Source: Prorocentrum cordatum (Eukaryota > Sar > Dinophyceae > Prorocentrales > Prorocentraceae). Taken from it: a stretch of DNA of 36,254 bases. The notes under the pieces were generated by a model. That model had not been told where the DNA came from. It was given only the letters and a program-made list of their open reading frames with translations, and did no database searches. Location of the stretch: contig CAUYUJ010014344.1 of the NCBI GenBank assembly GCA_963575745.1, positions 313,912 through 350,165 of the forward strand, written 5' to 3'. Made by a program: the position numbers and the translations under genes. Shown here piece after piece: positions 9,567-19,755 of the stretch (position 1 is its first letter; the number at the start of each line of letters is the position of its first letter).

Positions 9567-10409
9567 TCCTCCACCTCCTCCTCCTCCTCCTCCTCCTCCT
9601 CCTCCTCCTCCTCCTCCTCCTCCTCCTCCTCATTATCCTTCTCCTGCTGCTGCTCCTCCTCCCCATCCCCCTCCTTATCCTCCTCCTCCTCCTTTTCTTC
9701 GTCCTCCTCCTCCGCCTCCTCCTCCTCCCCCATCCTCCTCCTCCCCCATCCTCCTCCTTCTCCCCCTCCTCCTCCTCCTCCTCCTCCTCCTCCTCCTCCT
9801 CCTCCTCCTCTCCTCCTCCTCCTCCTTCCTCCTCCTCCTCCTCCTCCTCCTCCTCCTCCTCCCTCCTCCCCCCCCCTCTCTCCCCCCCTCCTCCTCCTCC
9901 TCCCTCCTCCTCCTCCTCCTCCCTCCTCCTCCTCCTCCTCCTCCTCCTCCTCCTCCCCTCCTCCTCCCCCCCCCCCCCTCCTACTCCCCCTCCCCCTCCC
10001 TCTCCCCCCCCCCCCCCCCCCTCTGCCTCCTCCTCCCCCTCTTTCCCCCTCCTCCCCCACCCTCCTCCTCCTCCTCCTCGCCCTCCTCCCTCCTCCTCCT
10101 CCTCCTCCTCGTCCTCCTCGCCCTCGTCCTCGCCCTCGTCCTCCGTTTCGTTGTCGTCCTCCTCCTCCTCCTCCTCTTCCTCCTCCTCCTCCTCCTCCTC
10201 CTCCTCCTCCCCCTCCTCCTCCCCTCCTCCTCCTCCTCCTTCTCCTCGCCCGCCTTCTCCATATCTTTCTCATCTTCCTCCTCCTTTTTCCTCCAACTCT
10301 TCTTCCTCCTCCTTTCCCTCCTCTACCTCCCCGTCCTGCCCCCCCCCCCTTTTCCTCCTCCTCCTCCTCCTCCCCCTCCTCCTCCTCCTCTTCCTCCTCC
10401 GCCTTCTCC
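9567..10409. repeat. Long (CCT)n pyrimidine tract abutting the second SL relic
   Basis: About 840 bp of almost pure C and T on the plus strand, mainly CCT units with C homopolymers near 9967 and 10008, ending at the SL relic at 10410. The very long poly-Ser, poly-Pro and poly-Leu frames here (and poly-Glu on the other strand) are repeat translations. Confidence 0.95.
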
Positions 10410-10431
10410 TCCGTGGCCATTTTGGCTCAAG
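10410..10431 (+). other. Relic of the dinoflagellate spliced leader (copy 2)
   Basis: The match to the 22-nt DinoSL tail is 21 of 22 positions, with one A-to-G change at 10415. It marks the 5' end of the second LINE-like element and joins the (CCT)n tract with no spacer. Confidence 0.88.
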
Positions 10432-10584
10432 CTGCTTGCGCAGCGGGGGCCCCGCGCCTCCGCGCCTGCAAGGATGCCGCTAGTCCGCGGCAGTCTTCCA
10501 GCGTTTCCGTCTGGCCCGCCCCGGGCAAGGAGCCCGCCACCCTCGTGGCGCGCCGTTCGCGCGGCATGGCCCCTCAGCCTCGCG

Positions 10585-11622
10585 GCGGCGGCGGTGGCGC
10601 CGGCGCTGGCGCGGCGAGCGGGTCGGCTCAGGGGACGAGTTGGCGATGCCACCGCTGCCGATGCAAGAACCTGGGCTGGCGCTCGAAGCGTCGGCGGGCG
10701 GGGTGCACGGGCCGTCGGCCGACCAATCGCGGCGCGCCCCCCCCGCCGCGCGGGGCTCGGGGGGGCGGGGCTGGCGACCCCCGCCCGCGGCACATCGCGC
10801 AGAAGTCGATGCGCGGAGGCGGCGCGGGCTCTGGGGCGCAGCCGCCCAAGCTCCTCGCCCGAGGCCCGCGACCGCTGCTTGGCACTCAGCGAGGCCACTT
10901 CGAGCGGCTGTCCGTCGCGCTGGCCGCCAGCGACAAGCGCAGTCTGCGGCAGTCGCGCTTCCTGCCCCAGCAGCAGCTGGGCGCGCTCTCCGCGGTCAAG
11001 ACGGTCAAATCTGCGTAGGTCGCGGCGGGCGAGGCATGCAAGCGGCCCCAGCAAGCCAAGCTGGACTACGAAGAGAAGCAGGATCTGGATGCCGAGGCGC
11101 CCAAGGCCCCCCACCTGCAGAAGGAGAATGTCGCGCAGCTACAGATCGAGCTGGACGCCGCCATCTCCGAGGCAAAAGCGCTCGCCAACGACGCCGCGCC
11201 CATGCCAGCTGCCACGCGAACGCGCGACGTTGGCGAACTCATCAGCCACGCGAAGAAGCTCGAGGGCGTCGTGGGAGCCTCCGCGGAGAGCCAGAACCTC
11301 CAGCTCAGCGAGGACATTGGCAGGAGCATCGGCCGCTGCGCGCGCTGCTGGCAGGAGCATTGGCCGCTCAGCCTCCAGAGCCAATCGCAGCGGGCGGTGG
11401 CAAAGCCGGCGCCCCAGTGGGCGGCAGCGGCGCAGCCGCTGGGGCAGCTGCTGCCGGCACCGCCGCGGGCGAGGACATCGACGTGGACCTCGAGGGGGAC
11501 CCGCTGGAGTTTGCCACGGGCGACTCATTCAAGGCCGCTGGAAGTTCGCCGAGAAGCCCCAGGCCCACCTCAAGCAGAAGCACGAGGCCGCGGTCGAGGC
11601 CAAGATGCCGCGGCTGGGGTAG
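10585..11622 (+). pseudogene. Retroelement ORF1 of LINE copy 2
   Basis: The first recognisable part is a Cys-rich finger, WRCHRCRCKNLGWRSKRRR then AGC, with its first Cys at 10647 and the last expected Cys missing. After a low-complexity stretch the same frame has TAG at 11016-11018 and continues as a probable coiled coil: AKLDYEEKQDLDAEAP, QKENVAQLQIELDAAI, ELISHAKKLEGVVGAS. The finger plus coiled-coil layout parallels ORF1 of copy 1. Beyond about 11330 the frame changes and the sequence becomes Ala/Gly-rich. Confidence 0.55.
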
Positions 11623-11632
11623 CCGCGCCCAG

Positions 11633-12300
11633 TCCTGGAGCATCGCGTCGCTGAATATGAACTCATACTCGAATGTCGACAAGTGTCTGATCGAGGAGCT
11701 GGTTGGCTGCGACGTCATCCACGCGCGGCGGACGCTGAAGGGGGGCTTCGTCCTAGGGGGCTTCGTGCATGTGGGGCAGCTGCGGCGCCTTCGCTGGCTG
11801 CGGGGACGGCAACTGGGGGGGGCTGCTCGCGCGCGTGCGCAGCGAGCATGGGCTCGCCACCATGCTGGGGTCGCGCTGCGAGAAGTGCGCGCGCAGGTGC
11901 TGCATCACTCTGGGCCGCTGCGCGGTGGCGTAGCGCTGGCCAACATCTACCTGCTGTCAGGCGTCGGCGTCAACGCGTTCAACTACCAGGCGCTGGGCGA
12001 CCTGACCTGCAGGCTGCGAGAGTACGGTCGCCCGCGCGCAGTCGGGGGCGACTTCAACTGCACCAAGCAGGAGCTGGCGAAGTCTGGCGCGCCGAGGCTC
12101 TTCGACGCGGTCGTCGCGGACACGCTGGAGCCCACCTGCGCGCAGTCGAAGAGGGCGATCGACTTGTTCATCGTCTCACGAGGGCTCAAGGTGGCCAACA
12201 TCCGCGTGGTCAGTGGGTCACAAGTCTACCCGCGCAAACCCGTCATCCTGGAGCTGGAGGCCTCTCGCAGAAGGCCGTGGGCCAGGGTCGTTCAGGTGCC
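11633..12300 (+). pseudogene. APE-type endonuclease of LINE copy 2
   Basis: The frame opens with SWSIASLNMNSYSNV, in which N-M-N-S is the metal-binding start of APE-like endonucleases, followed by CDVIHARRTL at the place of the usual QE motif. A middle segment (about 11765-11935) is out of frame. From 11936 the frame is clean: ALANIYLLSGVGVN, RPRAVGGDFNCTKQEL (the GDFN motif, intact), TCAQSKRAIDLFIVSRG (the ID-x-F motif) and the closing PRKPVILELE. Most catalytic positions survive and the defect is the frame-shifted middle. The domain nicks target DNA to prime reverse transcription. Confidence 0.78.
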
Positions 12301-13203
12301 CGAGCCCTTCCCTGTCCAGCGGCCTGCGGGCTGTGCTCGCCTCGCGCACGGCGAGCGCTGGAGCGCGATCGGCCAGGCACTGCAGAGCTTGCTGGCTGGC
12401 GAGCAGGGGGGCGTGAGAGGCAAGGTTGCGCGCGACGACGACATCAAGGGCCACCTCGCCACCGCTTGGCAGCGCCCCAATGTCGCCGCTGAGGATGAGT
12501 GGATCGACATCTACCAGGTGGGGGAGGACAAGGTCAAGCACGAGGGGCGAGCTCGCCCTGCGGAGCCGCGCCGGCGCCGTCGGCCCCCTGCGGCCGGAGC
12601 CCGCTGGCCTCGAGTCTCGGCGGGGGCGACCTGGATGCACCGCGTGGCCCAGCGTGCTGCTCGACATCGCCGCCGCGGAGCAGCCAGGCGCGCGCCTCGA
12701 CGCTCTTCGAGGTGCACGCAGACTGCTAGACAGAGCCCCTGCCACAGTGAGGGCGACACCTGATGACGGCGAGGTTCTGTCCTGCCTTCAGGTGATGCCC
12801 CGAGCTGTGGTTTGGTGGATGCTGCTCAGCAACTTGCGTCTGTCCTTGCTGGACCCTGCCGCGCCACAGCAGCTGCAAGCGGGCGCGCACGCGGTCGCGC
12901 TGGAGATGGCGGGGCGGGACATGGCGCAGCGGACCGTCCAGTTTCAGCAGTGGGTCGAGAAGCAGGCCGGAGGTGGTGGTCTTCACGCCGTCTCTCGCCT
13001 GCCCATCGGGTTCGACCCGAGCCCCATCGGCGACGCCGAGAACGACGACGACCTCGGCGACGGCAGGCAGCTGTTCGAGCCCCTGGGTCTCGGGCAGCAG
13101 GTGACGCAGCTCGAGGGAGAGAGGAGTCGCTGGCGGGGGACCTCCTGCGAGCAGATGCGCTTGCACTGGCCCACGGACCTGGGCGCCGCCGAGGCCCACA
13201 GTT

Positions 13204-14355
13204 CAGGAGCTGCGCAAGATGCTACGCTCCTTCAGGGCGACCACGGGCATGTCCTTCTGCGCCGCGAGGCCGCGGCAGCTGGACGAGCTGCGCGACGAGG
13301 CGCTGGCGGTCCTGATCGACATCCTCATGGCGATCGAGCGCGACGCCTCCTGGCCGCTCATGACCACCAAGATCGGCCTCATCCAGAAGCGGCTAGGCGG
13401 CGCGAGGCCCATCGCCGTCATCATGGTGCTGGCGAGGGTGCAGGTACGATTTCGGCGCGGCATCGCACGCAAGTGGGAGGAGGCGAATGATCGCCCATAC
13501 TGGTGGGCGACGGCTGGCCGCAGCTGCGAGCGGGCCGCGCGGCATCAAGCAGCGATCAGGGAGTGGGCCGCGCTGCGGGGTGCCGACTGCGGCGACGCCG
13601 AGTCCTGGGTGGCGGTCGCCGTCCTGCTCGACCTGCTCAAGGCGTCCAAGCAGGTGCGTCACCGCTGGCTGCTGGACGCTGCCATCGCCACTGGCCCCCC
13701 GCTGCGCCAGCTCAAGTTGACGCTGGAGCTGCACTGCGCGCCGAGGGCCCTCTGCATGGGCAGCGCGGCCTCGAGCGTGATCGAGGCAAGGCAGCCCATC
13801 CTACCTGGCGACGGCTTCGCGACCTCGCTGCTGAAGCTCATCCTCATCGGGCCGCTCGACCGCCTGGTCATCCAGCGCCCGTCCGCGTCGCTGGCGGTTG
13901 TCGTGGGCGATCTCATGCTGCATCGAGTCGGCGGGCTCGCGCGCGTGGCGAGGGAGGTCGCCGAGGCTGCCTTCAAGCTCAAGACGCTGCTCATGGGCGT
14001 GGACCTCGACGTGGCGGTCAAGAAGTCGAGGGCGCTGGCGAACCATCCAACTGCGCGCCACGGCCTAGCAGCCCGTCTGCGCCAGCCGCTCGGCGCGGTC
14101 TCCGTCAAGGGCGAGCGTGACCTTGGCGTCGGCCTCTCGCGTGGCAGGCGCGTCGCGCGCAAGGTGCGCCAGGAGAAGCCGGCGCAGGCAGGGCCCCGCC
14201 AACGCCGCGTGGCGATCCTCAAGACAGGGGCGGGGCGCAAGAAGGCCGTGCGTAAGGTTACCAGGGCTGGCATTGAGCCCGGCGTGACCTACGGCGTCGC
14301 CGCCACGGGCTGCGCAAACGTGGAGCTCTGGACACGCCGAGGACGGAGTCGTTGA
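13204..14355 (+). pseudogene. Reverse transcriptase of LINE copy 2 (motif C mutated)
   Basis: One open frame runs to TGA at 14353-14355. It begins with VQELRKMLRSFRATTGM. Recognisable RT blocks follow: IGLIQKRLGGARPIAVI (motifs 1-2), AVLLDLLKASKQV (motif A, catalytic Asp at 13630), LPGDGFATSLLKLILIGPLD (motif B region) and SLAVVVGDLMLHRVG (motif C). Motif C should read V-x-D-D. Here the first Asp is Gly (GGC at 13906), one transition from GAC, and the second Asp at 13909 remains. A Lys/Arg-rich thumb follows. Although the frame is open, loss of an essential Asp makes activity unlikely. Upstream sequence (12300-13200) is frame-broken, so the start is approximate. Confidence 0.82.
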
Positions 14356-15348
14356 AAGCGGTCGCGCCCAGCGTGGCTGGGCGGTCGCGCGCGCTCACCC
14401 TGATGCTGACGCCCATGCTCGCCCCGATGATCAGGGCCACGCCCCTTCCCACCATGGTGCTGCTGCGGGCGCCCCGGGAGAGCTGGATCCCCCAGCACAT
14501 CATCGCCTGCGGCATGACCTGCTGCCGGGCCGAGAGCTGGAGCCAGGCGCGCGGGCCTTTCAACGCTGCGCGGCCCACCCTCGAGCGGGTCGGCTGGCAG
14601 GTGCTCAGCGCCGCCACCTGGCGCACGCACGATGGCGACGACGTCGGCGCGTTCGAGCTGGGTCCTTGGATCGTCAAGCGCCTCCTGCTGCGGGCGGCGC
14701 AAGCATGGCAGCGGCGCGAGGTTAGTAAGGGAACCGGTCTCGAGCACCAGGCCGACGGCGGCGTGATCGATGCCCTGATCCAGATGACCACCACAGGCGC
14801 CGTCAGCCGCAACGGCGTCTTTGGGAGACAGCTGCAGGGGGCCAGGTCCAAGACCCTGCGCGGCGGGCTGCCGCGCATGCGCGCATCACGCTCGAGAGGA
14901 GACTGAGGGCCGACACCACGTTCTGGCTGCAGGACGTCTCTGTGCTCGACGAAGCTGGAGACAAGGCGCACTGGCTGCGCCTGTGTGTCTCCTACGTGGC
15001 CGACTTGCTGATGCATGGCACGTGGACGCCGCTCGTCAGTGAGGCTGCGCGCACGATCGGCATCGACAACCTGGGCGCGGTCAGGCTCAGGATGGCGCAG
15101 GACTTCTGCGAGGCGGCCTGGGCAGCACGGCGGCGCATTCGGGCCCGCTACCACGCCCACGCGCGCGGGCTGGCCAGCCCGACGCGCAGGAGTGGTAAGA
15201 GCAGGTGGCGCGGCACGCGCGCTCCATGATCGAGGCGGAGACGGAGTTCGGAGCTGCGCCTGGCAGGCGTGATGCAGCTGTCGCTCGCGGGGCCGCCGCT
15301 GCGGCGCCTGTGCCGCCGCTGGCGGCCGCGGTCAGCCCTGAGCTGGCG
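14356..15348 (+). pseudogene. Post-RT region of LINE copy 2
   Basis: This lies between the RT stop and the minisatellite. Fragments such as TTFWLQDVSVLDEAGDKAHW, LLMHGTWTPLVSEAARTIG and AVRLRMAQDFCEAAWAARRR occur in one frame, after VIDALIQMTTTGAVSRNGVF in another. I recognise no named domain; by position it corresponds to the RT-to-RNase H linker of copy 1. Confidence 0.4.
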
Positions 15349-15486
15349 TCAGAACCCGCTGCCCAGCGGCCGTCGTCGACGAGTTTTGCTGCGCTCGGAA
15401 AGTCAGAACCCGCTTCCCAGCGGTCGTCGTCGACGAGTTTTGTTGAGCTCGGAATGTCAGAACACGCTGGGCAGCGGTCAGCGTCG
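15349..15486 (+). repeat. 54-bp in-frame minisatellite, about 2.6 copies
   Basis: Units start at 15349, 15403 and 15457, an exact period of 54 bp. They encode an 18-residue repeat of the form SEPAxQRSSSTSFxxLGxS. The multiple-of-three period keeps the frame, as expected if it arose while the element was still translated. Confidence 0.9.
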
Positions 15487-15775
15487 CCACGTGCGGATGG
15501 TGCACCAACGGCGCGGGTGGACCATGGGCCGAATCCCATGGAAGCTGGCAAGCAGTCGTCACTCAGGCTGACACCCAAGGAGCGCGGGCACCTCGCTTCG
15601 GTGGTGGCCGACGGGCAGTGGAGTCAGAGCCGCAAGTGCGAACAGGGCATGGCCGTGGACGACTCGCGCTTGCTGCCTGCTGGAGCGCGTGCCGTGGCCA
15701 GCCCCGTCAGGGATTGCGAAGCCCAGCCCATCGCCCCGCGTCTGCTGGCTGGGCGAGTGCGACGGGTACCTCCCG

Positions 15776-16324
15776 TCAGGCGAGCTGTTCCTTGACGGCT
15801 CGCAGTTCGAGGGCGACTACGAGCAGTGCGCCAGCGTGGCCTGGGCCGTCGTCGCGCTCGAGCAGGACGCGGACATCTCTCCGCGCGGGGCGTCGGGGAT
15901 GTTGCGCGAGCCGCGCGTGGACATCGACGGCGGAGAGCTCATGGCGCTCATCATGGTCCTCAGGTTCGCGATGCCGCCCGTCACCGTGGTCGTAGACAGC
16001 GGCTTCGTGCGCCGCGGCCTCATGGAGCTCGGGCCCAGGCGCGCCACCACGCGTGGCGCGGCGCGGGCCCACCTCTGAAGAGAGGTCTGGAGGCTGCCGG
16101 GCGAGTTCGGAGGCCTGGGGCGCGACGGGCTGCTGGTCGGGAAGGTGCCCGCTCACCAGACCACGAATGCCATCGACCACGGTAAGATCACGGACAGAGA
16201 CTGGCTGGGCAACCGCTACGCCGACAGGGCTGCGAAGTCGGCGACGGCTGCTAGACGCACTCGGCACGCTGATCGTCGTCGCCTCGACATGGCGGACAAG
16301 CCAGTCGAGGGCGCCGGCATGTGA
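15776..16324 (+). pseudogene. RNase H of LINE copy 2 with one premature stop
   Basis: All four catalytic acids of an RNase HI fold are visible in one frame: ELFLDGSQFEG (Asp at 15794), DGGELMALIMVL (Glu at 15935), TVVVDSGFVRRG (Asp at 15995) and GNRYADRAAK (Asp at 16223). KVPAHQTTNAIDHG supplies the usual His. The only break is TGA at 16076-16078. The codon sits between AHL and REVWRLPGEFGG, where a Trp is expected, so a single G-to-A change would explain it. The frame then runs on to TGA at 16322-16324. The domain degrades the RNA strand of the RNA:DNA hybrid. Confidence 0.82.
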
Positions 16325-16414
16325 GTCTCGGCGGCGGGCGGCGCCATGGACGGCAGGGGGCACCGCGCACCGCGTGGCCAAGCCGAGCCGCCCTGCGCCG
16401 AACGCGGCGACGGT

Positions 16415-16856
16415 GCAGCCCCCGGTGAAGCTCACCTGCGACTGGCGAGGGCCCCCAGGCAAGAGGTGGTGCAGCCGCTGCAGGTGGGTCGAGCGCATGA
16501 GCGAGTGCCCCGGCTCGATCGCCGCGGCGGCGCTGCAGCACAACGAGCGGCTCAGGCGCGACGGCCTGGACGCGCAAATGCCGGCGCTGCTGCGGCCCCA
16601 GCGCGAGGCCGACCAGGTGCGCGAGATGCCGCTCGCGGCATGCGCGGCCTGCGGCGTCGCGGGCTCCGCGCGGGCGGCCAGCTTCGCAGTTCCTTGCGGC
16701 CGCGCGTCGACCAAGGGCAAGCTGGTCATCGCCAGGCTGAGCAAGCAGCTGGCGCCCGCCATCTCGGACAAGATCGCGGTGTCCATCGAGCCGCTGACGG
16801 GCCGACGGGCTGCCCCCAGCCGCGCTCGACGCGCCAGTTCGGCCGAGGGCCGCTGA
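16415..16856 (+). pseudogene. C-terminal Cys-rich tail of LINE copy 2
   Basis: The frame carries LTCDWRGPPGKRWCSRCRW, with C-x-x-C, and later AACAACGVAGSARAASF with a second C-x-x-C. It stops with TGA at 16854-16856. It holds the same position after RNase H as the Cys/His tail of copy 1 and of the minus-strand fragment at 20.6 kb. It probably binds nucleic acid; the family is not named here. Confidence 0.5.
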
Positions 16857-17019
16857 GCACGCTGCGGCGGCGGGCGGAGGCGCGCGGAGCCCGCGGGGCC
16901 GTCGCGCGCCGCGCGCGCCGAGCGTGCGGGCGCCCGCTGAGGCAGTCGCGAGGGCCCGCTGCGCGCGGGGCGCGCGGGCGCGGAGGTGGCGGCACCGCTC
17001 CCTCCGAGGCTCGCTCATC
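16857..17019. other. Very GC-rich spacer after LINE copy 2
   Basis: Almost all G and C with several GCGCGC blocks and no gene. It may be the 3' UTR of the element and joins the next pyrimidine microsatellite. Confidence 0.4.
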
Positions 17020-17195
17020 CTCCGCCTTCTCCTCCTCCTGCTCATCATCATCGTCATCATCGTCATCGCCACCTCCGCCGTCATCACTCTTTTTATTATC
17101 CGTCTGCTTCCCTTCCCTCGTTATCATCCATCTCCTCCGCCTTCTCCTCCTCCTCCCCGTCCTCCGCCTCCTCCTCCTCCCCCTCTTCCTCCTCC

Positions 17196-17230
<35 letters not shown>

Positions 17231-17396
17231 CTTCTCCTGCTCCCCCTCGCCCTCCTCACTATCCTCCTCCATCTCCTCCTCCTCCTCCTCCTCCTCCTCC
17301 TCCTCCTTCTCCCCATCATCAGCATCATCGTCATCATCATCATCATCATCATCATCAGCATCATCATCATCATCATCATCATTCATCATCATCATC

Positions 17397-17429
<33 letters not shown>

Positions 17430-18448
17430 TACATCCGCATCAGCCTCCTGCCGTATCCCCTTCACCTCCTCCTCCTCCTCCTCCTCCCCTCCGCCTCTCT
17501 CCCTCCCCCCCCCCCCCACGGCACCCTCCTGTCATTCCTTCTCGTCATATTCTTCCTTCTTCCGCCTCCTCGGTCATCGTCCTCACCCTCCTCCTCCATC
17601 CTCCTCCTTCTCCTCCTCTTCCTCCTTCTGCCTCCTCCTCCCCTCCTCCTCCTTTCCTCAACCTCCTCTTCTCCGCCTCTTTCTCTTCATCCTCCTCCTC
17701 TCCTCCCCCTCCTCCTCCTCTCCTCTTCGTCCTCGTCCTCCGTTTCCCCCCCTCCTTCCTCCTCTCCTCCTCATCCTCCTCCCTCTCCTCCCCTCTTCCT
17801 CCTCCTCCTCCTCCTCCTCCTCCTCCGCCTCCTCATCCTCCGCCTCTTTCCTCCTCCTCCTCCTCCTCCTCCTCCCTCCTCCTCCTCCCCTCCTCTCCTC
17901 CTCCTCCTCCTCCCTCTCCTCCTCATCCGCCTTCTTCTCCTCCTCCCTCTCCTCCTCCTCATCCTCTCCTCCTCTCCCTCCTCCTCATCCTCCTCCTCCT
18001 CCTCCTCCTCCTCCTCATCTCCGCCTCCTCCTCATTCTCGTCCCTCCTCTCCTTCTCCTCCTCCCCTCCTCTCCTCCTCCTCCTTCTCCTCCTCCTCCTC
18101 CTCCTCTCCCTCCTCCCATCCCCTCCTCCTCCTCCCTCCTCCTCCTCCGCACCCTCTCCGCCCCCTCCTCCGCCCCTGCGGGCCCCTTCCTTTCCCCCCT
18201 CCTGTCTGGGAGGCCGAGGGTGACGGTTGAGCCTCGCTCGCCGTTCACTTCTTGGATCTATGACACTCATGGACTCCTCCTCATCCTCCTCCTCCTCCTC
18301 CTCTCTCCCCCTCCGTGTCCTGCTATTCCTCTCCTCCTTTCTCCTAGTTCCCTCCTCTCCCTCCCCCTCCTCCTCCTCCTCTTCCTCCTTCCTCATTCTC
18401 TCCTCCTCCTCCCCCTCCTCCTCCTCCTCCTCCTCCTCCTCCTCATCG

Positions 18449-18482
<34 letters not shown>

Positions 18483-18600
18483 TATCCTCATGTTTCTTCC
18501 TCCTCCTCCGCATCATCATCGTCATCACCATCATCATCAGCATCATCAGCATCAGCATCATCAGCATCATCAGCATCATCAGTATTATCACCATCATCCG
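17020..18600. repeat. Compound (CCT)n/(ATC)n microsatellite block
   Basis: Pyrimidine-rich CCT units (about 17020-17300 and 17460-18200) surround (ATC)n runs (17310-17440). A short non-repeat island at 18195-18275 is followed by more CCT and then ATC (18430-18600). Long open frames here are low-complexity translations. This tract is not followed by a recognisable SL relic. Confidence 0.93.
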
Positions 18601-18904
18601 TCTGCTCCTTGTTTACGTTAGCCTGGCGTAAGGATCTAGCCTGCAGCGTTCTGAAGCGAAAGTACGGAAAAACCAAGTATTTCCGATTCATGTGCGCAGG
18701 TATTTGGCGGGCGCCGCAGAACCAGCTGTAAAGAGAAGAGGACGGCAAGAGTTGGAAAATGATTCGGCGCCCGCCAGCTACAAGTAGGCAGTGCAGCTTG
18801 GTAAGAGCCCCCCAGTAATCAAGTTAAGTAAGATAATCGGGTGTACCCCCTTCATAGGTTAATGTACTGACTGCCTCAGAGATGTGGCATAAGGTAAAAG
18901 CTGG
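18601..18904. other. AT-richer sequence with no recognised gene
   Basis: Base composition drops to near-even, in contrast with the flanks. The open frames are short and unfamiliar on both strands. Confidence 0.4.
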
Positions 18905-19395
18905 TCATCACCGTCTTCATCATCATCAGCAGCATCAGCATGACTATCTTCATCATCATCCTCATCATCATCATCCTCGCCCGCCTTCTCCCCCTCCTCC
19001 TCCTCCTCCTCCTCATCATCATCATCCGCGGTGGTCGTCGCCGCCGCCGACCAGCCGCTGCTGGGTCTCGGCGACGCGCCGTTGCTGTCGTTCTCGTCGT
19101 CGTCGTCGGCGGCGGCGTCGTCGTCGTCGGCGTCGGCGTCGGCGTCGTCGTCGGCGACCGGGATCAGCGCGGCCGCGCCCCACAGGTGTCGGCGGGCGGC
19201 GGAGTCCATGGGTGACGCCCGGGGGGGGGGGGGGGAAGCGCGTGGCCGAGCAGCGGGGGGAGGTTCCTGTTCCGCAGGCGGGTGGAAGGAGGAGGGGGAG
19301 GAGGAAGAGGGGCAGGAGGAACGAAAAGGGATGAGGGAATAGAAGGAAGATGGAGGAGGACGCAGAGGAGGAGGAGGAGGAGGAGAAGGAGCAGG
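18905..19395. repeat. Cluster of (ATC)n, (GTC)n and (GGA)n microsatellites
   Basis: ATC units at 18915-19025, GTC/GGC units at about 19085-19165, a G homopolymer near 19219-19234 and GGA units at 19284-19392. A 203-codon minus-strand frame across this block is mostly Asp, Pro and Ser and I do not accept it as a gene. Confidence 0.85.
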
Positions 19396-19755
19396 CAGAG
19401 TAGGACCAGTGCAAACACAAGACTCATCAACGAAATTCAAATACACCCTGCCTCCAAGATCCCGTTTCACAGGCCGCTACAAGGGGTCATTTCCACCGAG
19501 GGAATTGACCCGTTGGGGGACAACCGTGTGAACATCTTGACGCATGCCAAAACACCGTTCTCATGGCTTCAACGCTACAAGCGAACCTTACTGATACTTT
19601 TTGGCAATCCTGAATCGAGCCAGAGCACCATTCCTGGGATTTCAACACCGCGAGTCGACGTAAGTGTTGCGCCCTGACAATCCTGAATCGCTCCAAAACA
19701 CCGACTCTGGCACGTTAACCATGAGAACCGGTCAAACTATTTGAACATGTTTAAA
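19396..19755. other. Spacer with short diverged repeats
   Basis: No gene is recognised. Short blocks recur: CAATCCTGAATCG (about 19604 and 19679) and CCAAAACACCG (about 19550 and 19692). This suggests an older, eroded tandem repeat ahead of the 82-bp satellite. Confidence 0.45.

Larger units (their letters stand above)
10410..16856 (+). mobile_element. LINE-like non-LTR retrotransposon, copy 2 (better preserved)
   Basis: The architecture matches copy 1: SL relic, zinc-finger/coiled-coil ORF1 (about 10585-11620), APE endonuclease (11633-12300), RT (13204-14355), linker, RNase H (15776-16324) and Cys-rich tail (about 16415-16856). The proteins differ clearly from those of copy 1, so these are two families or two old subfamilies. 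Damage is lighter: the RT has one open frame of 378 codons and RNase H has a single in-frame stop. The 3' end is placed at the last recognised stop codon; no poly-A or target-site duplication could be identified. Confidence 0.83.

Noticed and set aside
9329-11018. Very long poly-Ser/Pro/Leu open frames across the (CCT)n block
   Set aside because: They are translations of the microsatellite; only the part after the SL relic at 10410 resembles a protein.
16346-18621. Open frames of 414 to 625 codons at 16.3-18.6 kb
   Set aside because: Almost entirely CCT and ATC repeat translated as Ser, Pro, Leu, Ile and His runs; the start of one overlaps the LINE tail in a wrong frame.
18859-19470. Minus-strand 203-codon acidic protein
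   Set aside because: Asp/Pro/Ser low complexity generated by ATC, GTC and GGA repeats; no domain.
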